Both the position numbers and the translations under genes were made by a program. From Aculops lycopersici (lineage: Eukaryota > Arthropoda > Arachnida > Trombidiformes > Eriophyidae), in contig WNKI01000001.1 in NCBI GenBank assembly GCA_015350385.1, positions 1,960,524-2,024,523 of the forward strand: DNA of 64,000 bases, read 5' to 3'. Positions within the stretch are counted from its first letter, which is position 1. Every line of letters starts with the position of its first letter. Shown piece by piece: positions 51,485-61,222 of this stretch. Below the pieces are notes generated by a model. The model saw nothing but the letters and a program-made list of their open reading frames with translations, had not been told where the DNA came from and did no database searches.

Positions 51485-52468
51485 TAGCAAGGGGAGAGAG
51501 TGTACGGCCACCAAGTTGGACTTAAACTCAGACAACATTTACCATCGAAGACAAGTTGGCGCCGCCACAACTTTGGCCAGCAAAACTAGCGCGCCAAAAT
51601 CGATCGCTGCTTGTGCAGATGAATCAAGTTGGCGAGCTTGTTTTGGCAAGCTAGTTGGCTGGCTCGCCGAATGAGGGTGAATTTGGAGCCCGCTCCGAAG
51701 CGAAACTGGGGTTTGTGTTAACCAGAGCCAAGTGAACGAGTTACGGGCCACTCGAGTCTCTGATGTTGTGGTGGTTGCTGCTGCTGCTGCTACTGTCTCT
51801 CTGTCGAGGGTGTTGTTGTTGCCATTGCCGTTGCAGTCGGCGCTGATGATGGCGGAGTGTACAAATTCAACGCGCGTCTCTCTCACTTGACTCGAGCACT
51901 TGGCACAAGCTTTTTATGGTTAGCTGGCCAGCCAACTGTAGTAGCCTTCATTTGGCTTTGAGCGAGAACAGCCGCTAACTTGGCGAGACCTCCGCTGGCA
52001 GCTTCCGTCTTTCATCCTCGACTCCATCCATCTTGTAGCGCAAGTCGCTTGTCGTCGTGGTCTTCTGATCTGGGCGCTCGTTGTCAATGTTGTCTCTCGC
52101 TAGCTGAGAGAAACGACCCTCGCACCGCAGCGAAGAGAGGATTTCGACAACCAAGACCAAGAGATTCCCAATCTCGAGGGCCAGGCGAAAAAACTAGCTC
52201 GCTGATCCACCTCTACTTCCAGCTCCCTCGGCAAAAGCCGCTGGCATCAAGAACAAGAGTTGGGGCCAACCGGAAACGTGAATATCCAACCGATCGGTTC
52301 GCCTCAATCGAACGACCGACCGACGGAACCGGCAGCCGGCCGGGCACTCATTCCGCTCGAGTCGCTTCCGGCCCGCCGCTCGGTCGCTTGGTTTCTCGCT
52401 GGTGGCTGAGTTACCGTGAGTTAAGTTAAGATGAGGGCCTCCAACGTTGAGCGGGGCAAGTGCCGCAC

Positions 52469-52491
52469 TGTCGCTAGGTGACCTAGCGACA
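52469..52491. repeat. Perfect 11-bp palindrome around a single G
   Basis: The arms TGTCGCTAGGT and ACCTAGCGACA flank one G. A related but looser version (ACCTAGCG ... CGCTAGGT) lies at about 54054-54078. Confidence 0.8.
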
Positions 52492-55379
52492 CAACCAAAA
52501 AGAGACGAGAGTGATCATCTGCTGAGCAATTGAGGCGAAAACTTTTGTCAATCTCGGCCGCGTAACTCCAATTCAGTTCCACAACACTATCACACCGCCA
52601 GGGCAAACTGAGTTAGATAGCAAGCCAATCGAGTGTTGCTACCTTTGCCAGGAATAATGCTCCAAAGAGTTTTCATGAGAATAGTGGTGGTGGTGGTTCC
52701 ACTCGGGAACCAAGCAAACTAAGCCCGCCGCGGCAATTCCGAAAACGCCACTGCTCCAAATAACTAACCGTTAGCCGTGAGCACTAAACAGAGCGCCCCA
52801 TGAATTCAAGCGGCAAACTTGGGCTAAAACTCTTGAACCTCTTCCTCTATCCTCGTCTGACTTACTATCTCTCTCTCTCCCCCTCTCTCGCTCTCCACTG
52901 CTCTTTTGGTCTAACGGCGAGCCATTATTTCACAGTGTCACTGGTAGCTGTATGGCCGTCGCTGCCAGTTTAGCTGGCCAAATGAACCGGCGACTCGGGA
53001 TGGCAAAAAGACGCAAGCTGGAGCTTGGAGACGCCGCCGGAATTTGTGAGTAGATCTCTCAATCGTCTCAGAAGATCCAACTTTAGCTCTCCTCTCCTCT
53101 TCTCCATTCCTTTCCCCCATTTTTTGCCATGAAAATGAATCAAGTCGGCGAGCAAACGGAGTTGAGGCGACTGAACAATAGGAAACCGGCGAGTGGAAAA
53201 ACTAAAACAAAACTCTAGAAGTTTTCTTCCAATTTCGCTATGCCATTTGAACATCTCCACTCACCGAGACTCACTCATCTCATTGGACACTGACTTTGTT
53301 TCCTCCTGCTCAAGCTAAATCCTCTGAGCATCCCTCTATACTCCGGCCACCAGCAACCACCGGGTCGATCTAGCAAGCGAGCGGACCACTCCCCAGTTTA
53401 GCTCGCTGTCAAGAGGGTTCATCGTTTGTGTAAAGCGTTTTGAGAGACTGTCTCGGCGAACTTCCGCGAGGCGCCACAAAGCGCCACCTCGAGGCTCTTT
53501 GTAAGTTACATTTTCTGAGGCCCAAGAAACATCCTCTCACCAACAAAAAGAGCAGCTGCAGCAAGTGGGCGTTTATTTTTCACTTCTTCTTCTCCTTAGC
53601 AAGAGGAGAAGATAAAACAATTGGCTCTACGCTAATGTTGTCATATTTTCACTGTTTGACTTGCCATTTTGCGGTTTCCGGTGTGTTTTTAGTCAGCCTT
53701 AGGGGCTTTGAGGCTGGTTGACAGTCTAGCCAAAAAACTGACGACAACTACCACGACGACTGAGGAAAAGAGTGGGATTTGCTGCTGCTGCTGCTGAGAT
53801 GTATGGGAAAATAAAAGGGATCTACGGTTTCCATAGTTTCGATCTGGATCATTGATCGGCTCCAACTCCAGTTTCCGCCTCTAGAGCTCCTCCGGTTGGT
53901 TTTCTGTTGTTGTTGGTGTTGTTGTTGTTGCTGCTGTTGCTCCTTTTGCCAGAAAAACAGAGTCAGCTTCAAAGCTAGTTTTGCAACCACGCTAAGACAG
54001 ACAACACGAAAAGTCGCGAATCGCATGCCAAGTGCAACGACACTTGTCCGGCACCTAGCGGCGCAAAGTCGCTAGGTCACTGGCACACACGCTTGCCCTC
54101 AAGTCTCCTATCCCGTGAGCCCCTGACTTGTTGTTGTTATTTGTGTGGTTGCATTCATTTTTCCATGAGCCCCACTAGAAGCCGCTGGCAAAAAAACTGA
54201 TGAATTCGTAATAACAATCATTATATTGCCTCCTAAAGCTAACAAGTCGTCGAGGTTGCCGTTGCCTTATTGTCGCTAGCCTGTCAGCAGCAACTCTGAA
54301 AATCGATTGAATTTCATGCTCAAACTAGAAAACGGTTGCGGCAAAAGCAACAGAAGGCACCTAGTGTCGTGCTTGAGGCCACTCCACATACTAGCTAATG
54401 GAAAGTCGGTTCTAACCTTTGGTATTCATTCAAATATTACTTTCCTCCAGACAAGTCCTTTCTTCTCCCCTCCCTTTCAAGTGTCCCTTTTAAACACAAT
54501 CTTTCGTGTTGATCGTCGTCAATTTCTCTCGCTCGCTCGCCATCTTTCCATCTCGTGCTCCACTTTTTCACCTTAACAGTTAACCATCCAAATGTCAAGC
54601 TCTTCTTTGCAAGTTCTCAAGCGCAAACTGAAGAGTCCGCCAGACGACCAAGCCATTCATTATAGTAGCGAGCAGAGGCATCAATTTCAAACACATTCTG
54701 TCGTAGAATGAAGAGGAGGAGGAAAAGTTTAGCAGGAAGTGAAAGGTTTGCTGTAGGTTGGTTACTTGGCGACAAACTAAATCAAACTCTTTGTTTGTTC
54801 AGTCACTTAGTCTCATTCTCTACCTTTCTTCTTGATGATGAACGCCAAGTGGCGCTAATGAACTTTGGTGTGTGTGTGTATAGTAGTTAAAATAGAAACA
54901 GAGGAAGAGATGAAGTTGCGCTAGTTGTCTAGTCAACGTCAGGGTTAAGCAAGAATAGAGAGACAGAGAGAAAGAAAAATCTAGCTATATCAGTACATTA
55001 GTGAATCAACAAGACACAAGTACTCTCTAGACCGGAAGTGAACAGGCCGGAAGCTATTGAGGTGCCGCAGAGACCAGAAGTGGGCCGAGTTTCAAGATAA
55101 GTGCACCCGCTCATACTTCAAGCTGATTGAAGTTCATCTCGCTAATTGGGCCGTCACTTCTTCAACTAAATGAGTGGAGAGTTTACCTGCAAGTGAGTTG
55201 CAAATCAATCGACTGTCAAAAGTAAACTCCCCTCTTCAAATACATATATTAAGGTATATCTTTATAAAGAAAAAAAAGAGGAAACACCATTAATTTCAAC
55301 TTAGTCCATTAACTCTTAGCACTCGAATGACTCAATTGTATAATACTAGACAAGTATAAACAATATATATATAAAAACA

Positions 55380-58300
55380 ATGGCCAGCGGCGCAGGTGGC
55401 GGCGGCAGCAATTCGCGCGCTTTATTGCTCCTCCTGCTAACAAGTGGCTTCTTTGTAACTGGACTGCTATTTGATTACATGCCAACGATAATTGATGATC
55501 AAATAAAGCGAACTGTTGAATTAGCAACAAATGAGGAGATTCGTTCCATTTGGTCGCGGCCGCCCGTTGAGTTCGACTCTTATTATTGGCTTTACGACGT
55601 CCAAAATCCAGAGTGAGTATAATCTTTCCATCTCTCTTTATTTGTTGTTGATTTTATTTCATTTTGGAAGCAAAGAGGGAGTCGCTCCAAGGAATCACTA
55701 TTGGCACTTGTATTGCTCACAAGTCAGAGGAGATGACACTAGACTCTTTGGCGGAAACTTGCCCTTGGGATACGTCAACTTCAGCTTGCGCAATGGTTGA
55801 ATTTTTTCCCCTTCAAAAAGCGAGCGTTGGATGGTTCGTCTTTCCAAGGGCTCGAGTTACCCAACAACAACGAAACCCCCGAGCGCCACCCTTAAACCGG
55901 AAGACAATTCACCTGCGCGAACTTATGCATGAGCGGATACGCTCACCGAACGCTCAATGGCGAGCCAGCTTGCCGCTGCGAACCTGGAAGTGGAAGCTAG
56001 CCAGAGTTGAATTCTTATCTCCAAACTCCAATCTTAACGCCTCCCGACTCTTAAAATCGCGCCCCACTTTCGCCAGCCGACACGGGGCGCGACATCACTT
56101 GAGACTTCAACCGCCAAGTGCCTATATCATCGCCTCTTATCGTCGCCATCATCATCTCTAGTGTCATTGGCGTCACCGGAAACTGGAAAATAAATCGTTT
56201 ATCTCACTTTCCCTTTGGTATCGGTGGCGACGACGGCGGCGTTTCCGCTTCACTCTCATCATTGCCCCTATCACTAATACCGCCGCTCTAAACTCCCTTT
56301 CTCGCTTTCCTGTCTCTATGTGTGACTTCACCACTGCCAATCAACTACCATTCAAATCAAATGCAACCATTATCTAACGCAACTATCCCATTGAACTATC
56401 CCAATCTGATAAATAAACACAGTCAATTCTTAGCCGGCGAAAAGGTACGGGTTCGCAAGGTTGGCCCATTCCATTTCAAGTAAGTGAGGTGCATGCCGCG
56501 CTAATCTGTGCTGCTAGATAAGCGCACCATTGGAATAGAATAAAAACAACCCCATCCTAACCTTGACCGTCTGTTTACTTACCGCTTCCGGTTTTTAATA
56601 TAATAACAATAATAATAATACAAATACTAATGCTAACCGTATAACAGCTCGCGGCCGGAAAAGAGGATAATCGAGCTGTCGGCGAACAAGTACCGACTAA
56701 CCTACAATTCAACGCGCATATTCTCGCTCAACGAAACCAGCGCTGGCTCCTTGAATCGCAAATTGGACCAGCCACTTGTTTTGCTAAATCCCATTTATGC
56801 CTCATTCCTGGAGGGAACCCGCGAGATTATGCCGCATCTCGATCCCGAGGTTCGGGGTTCCGCGATCGCGGGTGTCAATCGTATGGCCGAAAGGTTCAAT
56901 GAAACCTTATTTAGAATTACAACCGCGAGAGAGGCGCTAGTTGGCCGGCGAGTTGTCATGGTGGAGAAGGCAAAGAAGATGGCCGAAACCTTTGGCTTCG
57001 CTTTGAAAATACCTGAAGTTTTGCCAACTCAAATCTTTGGCTACGTTGCACTCCAAAACTCCACCTTGAGTGGGCCTTTTGAAATTTACACCGGTTTTCA
57101 AGCAACAATGAGCTCACTTGGCGACGTGATTAGCTACAAGGGGAAACGAAGAATGACTGAGTTCAAGGGGAAGTGCAATAGACTTCAGGCTTCAGCCGGC
57201 GAGCTGCGCCCCATGCCCATAGGTGCGCAGCAGAATTTAGAAATGTTTGCGCCCCAATTCTGTCGCATCATCCACCTGAAACCAACAGGTACGCGAGTTT
57301 TGCGCGAAGGTCAGGCGGTCAGTTACATAATTGCGCCTGAGGATTTTTCAAGCGCCAAATCAAATGTAGACAATCAATGCTTTTGCGTTAATGGAACCCG
57401 AGACGATTATTGCTCGTTGGATGGAGCCATTGAGTTGGCTCCCTGTAGCTACTTTTCGCCCATTGTCGTCACAATGCCTCATATTATGCCTGACTCGCGA
57501 ATCACTGATTCGATTGACGAGTTTGATTCCGAACTATTGGATAGCAACATTGAGACCAGGGCGCCGGTTAATAAAACCAGCCAGTTGTTAATACTCCGTC
57601 GCCTCGGTATACCCTTTCAAGCGGACATAACTCTGACCCTCTTCATGAAGGTGATTCGCGATCCCTCCTTCAGGTAAGTCTTTATGTTTTTGCCCCTCCC
57701 CCCATTTATTAGTTAGCTACTGCTACCTACGGGAAAAACTTCTTTAAGACTGAGAAGTCCCAGAGTCTAGAGCCGGCAGGATCGTTAATCTCCAGACGGC
57801 CACTTCCTGTTGACGGCAGGTGGTCGCTGTTCTTGTCGCGAGCACGAAGATTTTTGCTGCAGCTCTCCCTCTCTTCTTCTGGCTCGAGGCGACAGTTGGT
57901 AGCAGCAGTAGCAGTGGTGTTGGCGACGAGGGAAGCTTGGCAACACCAATCACCGCTAACCAGTCTGTGCCACATAAATCATCAGTTTAACTCTCGATTG
58001 ATAAACGACGAGCAATGGCGAGCTTATGATAGAGAGTGAACGAGAGAAAGACTCACAACCGAATCAATTGGTGTTGCCATTGAACTGCGACAAACGATTA
58101 CCATCAACCATAAACCTTAATGCCCAATGAGTTGGAGACTAACTCGTTTATATCAATTCTGAAAACGTAACCTTACGTTACGTTGGCTTAACGAAAACCC
58201 TACTAACGACACCAAAAACATCGCCAAAATAAAACGAAAATCGCCTCTCCCAATAGACAAACTGGCACCGTGCCGGAAATTAGCTACATCCCGCTGGTGA

Positions 58301-60945
58301 TGACGCGCGAGTTTGCTGTGATACCTCCGAAGCTTGGCCAAATTGTGGCCAACTTGGAGAGTTTCCTCGCTTTGACCTATCACATTAAGGTTGTCATGTA
58401 TCTAAGTGGCGTTGTGTTATTATGTTGGCTGACTTGCCTCTACTATTCCCGTTCCGGTTCCTCGGGTTTGCGCTCGGATCGGGTGGTTCCGGGCGACTCG
58501 CTGGCGGGCAGTGAGCGCGACAATGGCCCTGGCGGCGACGGCTCCAGCGACGGTTTGAATGGCAACGGCCACGCCCCTTCAAGTGGCGCCGAGACGGAGG
58601 GCGGAGGTCAATTGGAAAGGGATATGGTGAAGGCAAACGGCGGACAGGTGACCGGAGGCGGCGAGGAGGGCGAGAGGAAGCGCGTTGCAGCGCTTCCAAT
58701 CGACTCTCTTTCGGAGCGAGCAAACTCCGCCGACTCGAACAAGTCGCAGCCGCCGAGTCGGGCGAGCCGCAGCTCGGTGGGCGACGGGACCGAGGATAGC
58801 GGCGGGTCAGCGGGATCGGGAAAGAGTTGGCAAAAAGTCAGAGAGGAGCCGGCGACGCAGCGGGACGCTTCGTATTCTCCGGCGACGGCAAATGGCAAGC
58901 TAGCGAACGATGATAATGGACCACCGCTGGCGAGCCAGCTGATGGCCACATCGGTTGCGGCGGGGCCGCCGCCGACGGCTCAACGGAAGTCTAAGATTTT
59001 CTCAAAACTAGACGACGAGCTACTGATGCGCAACAAACGCAACCAGGTCGGCGGCGGTGGAGCTGCTAGTGGCAGTTTCGCTTGCACCGAGCGCGAGTCG
59101 ATAGCCAAACAGACAGGCGAAACTAACGCAACTACTCCGAGCGCCGACCTGGACACTAACCGGCGGTCGGATTTACAGGAAGCTAATGGGGAACAGGAGC
59201 AAGGCGAAGAGGGAACGCTAACTCGCCAAATGAAAGCCAACAGACGGAACTGGTTCGTTAAAGGCTGGTCAAATTTCGTCCGCATGCTTAGCGGCTTGCG
59301 GTCGACCATAAGCGAAGTTGGCCAACTGGATGTGGCGGAAAACTCCGACGACTACCAGGACAAGCGGCTCGAGATGTTGGCTGGCAAGATAGATAGTTTG
59401 TACAATAACAACACGACAGCAGCGAGTGCCTCCGATACCGATAGCAACTCTGGTGGCCAGATAGCTAGTGGCGGTGTTGGCGGTGAAATGGATGTAAGTG
59501 AGCCAACCACTGCTAATGCAAACACGACCACCAACGTAACGACGATGACAAACGAGCTCCAGCAGAGTGGGGATCGTCGCGCCCCAGTGACCAATCAGTC
59601 GAGCAAAGAAGGAGGCGGCGGCGGGTCGGAGCTGGCTGATGGGACGAGGGGACAGGAAGTGGCCGATCAGGTGACTGTTCCGAGGCGCAGGGAGAATGAG
59701 GAGCAATCCTCGGGTGGTGGTGGTGAGGCTGGAGCTAGCGTTGGTCCAAACGGCGGTGGGTTGGCGCCAAGCGGAAGCGGCGGAGCTGAGCACGAGCAGT
59801 CGGCTCCCTCGACGACAAAGACGACCACTGTGCCAGGTGAGCCGCAGTCAGCTGATGGATCGGCGGCCCAGGACGCTGGTCAGGTTAAAACTAAACCCGA
59901 GGCGACGAGAGCCGCCGACACATCTAATTCGGCCACGAGTCGCGCCGGCTCCTTGAGGCGGCAGGGATTAAAGGAAAGCAATGGAAGTGGATTGACGGGG
60001 ACGAGCAGCGGTAACAATATTGTTAACAATTCAGGGTCAAGTTGGCTGGCCGAGCCGGAGACGAGCATCGAGTCGGTGATCATTGCGCCAAGTTTAATAG
60101 TGGCGCCGGCGCCGCCAGGCAACTCGGCTGGCAAGACGCTCGAGTCTAGTGGCAGCGGCAGCGGCAGTGGCAACGGCCACCAGCAATCGGACCAAATGGG
60201 ACCGGAGAGGGTTACCGCCAAGCTCACGGTGACCAATCAATCAGCCGGAAGCGAGATGGCGACAAGCGAGAGTAGCAAGCCCAACAAGGATACTAAGAGC
60301 AGCGGCGATGGTCTTAACAATAACAAAGCCGAGATTGATGAATTGTCGACGCTGATGGTTTCGGGAACATCGAAACAATCGGCAGTCGAAGCAGCCAGCG
60401 ACGAGCTGGAGGCCATCGAGTCGAGTGTTGGCAAGACCAAAGCGATGAGACAGCAAACTTCTGTTTCGCCTGTAACTACTACCCCTGCCGCTATTGCCAC
60501 CACTACTAGCACTCCCACCGATAGCCCCGCGACCAAGACGAAGGACGAGCGACGCGATAGCGGAGTGAGGCTCGAGCACCAGAGTGCAGCGACCAGTTCA
60601 GAGATCGTCGCCACCAAGGAGACTGCCGGCGAGTCGAGTGGCTCGGAGTCGGCGGTGGTGTCTAAGTTGCCGCTAGTCGGTAGCGGCGACTTCGGTGGCA
60701 ACGATTCAGTTCGCACCAGCGAGTACAATGGAAGGCCAGTGGATATTAAGACTCGCGGCGAGGGGAGCCAATCGAGTGACAACAATAATAAGAGTAACAA
60801 CAACACCAACTATAACAAGAGCAACTTCAGCAGCAGCAGTAGCAATAGCAATAGCGACAATATTGGCCAACTCAATGTCGCCCTAAATGGACGACGACAA
60901 CCCCAGCTACAGCAGCAACCAGTAACAATATGGCTGCAGCAATAG
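55380..60945 (+). CDS. CD36-family class B scavenger receptor with giant cytoplasmic tail, four exons
   Basis: Exons 55380-55612, 56423-56479, 56648-57673 and 58257-60945 join in phase to give 1334 residues. Donors are GA|GTGAGT, CAA|GTAAGT and CAG|GTAAGT; acceptors are ACACAG|, AACAG| and CAATAG|. Residues 14-32 form the N-terminal membrane segment (ALLLLLLTSGFFVTGLLFDY). The ectodomain has family blocks: YYWLYDVQNPD, KVGPFHF, FGYVALQNSTLSGPFEIYTG, NQCFCVNGTRDDYC, LAPCSYFSPIVVTMPH, LRRLGIPFQADITL and TVPEISYIPLVM. The second membrane segment is about 484-503 (VVMYLSGVVLLCWLTCLYYS). Family members bind lipids, lipoproteins and pathogens and normally end within some 20-40 residues after this point. 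Here about 830 residues of Ser/Gly/Thr/Asn/Glu-rich sequence continue without interruption. Substrate is unknown. Confidence 0.92.
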
Positions 60946-61222
60946 TAGCAACAACAACCTCGACGACCAAGAGGCAAGCGAGCAGTAAATTGGCGCCTCT
61001 CAATTGTGAAAGGCAACGAGGGCGACACCATGACTTGGACTCGGGAGTCAGCGACGCGACGGCCGCACGATCCATTGAACATCGGCACCGATGGCACCAA
61101 CAATTCATTGCGAAAATTTATTGTTGCCACAACGAGCTGCGCAAAGTGATGTTTTCTCTTGCGTCGCTTCGGCGCTTGAGTGAGCCATCATCTCGTAGCG
61201 CTGGCAAGCTAGCTAACCAAAG
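60946..61222. terminator. Convergent 3' ends of the CD36-family gene (+) and GTF3C1 (-)
   Basis: 277 bp separate the stops. A minus-strand AATAAA at 61122-61117 lies about 100 bases past the GTF3C1 stop. No plus-strand AATAAA is seen for the CD36-family gene in this gap. Confidence 0.6.

Larger units (their letters stand above)
49027..55379. other. 6.3 kb gene-free divergent interval between the receptor kinase and CD36-family genes
   Basis: No supported gene. It holds the promoters of both flanking receptors, a GA microsatellite at 50219-50242, CAA/CAG triplet runs near 49550-49578 and 53777-53793, inverted repeats at 51259, 51456 and 52469, and CCGGAAG motifs at 50869, 55031 and 55047. Frames in this stretch are biased by repeats and overlap each other on both strands. 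Confidence 0.5.

Noticed and set aside
55664..56161. 165-codon open frame
   Set aside because: It lies inside the first intron of the CD36-family gene, whose splice phases fit perfectly without it.
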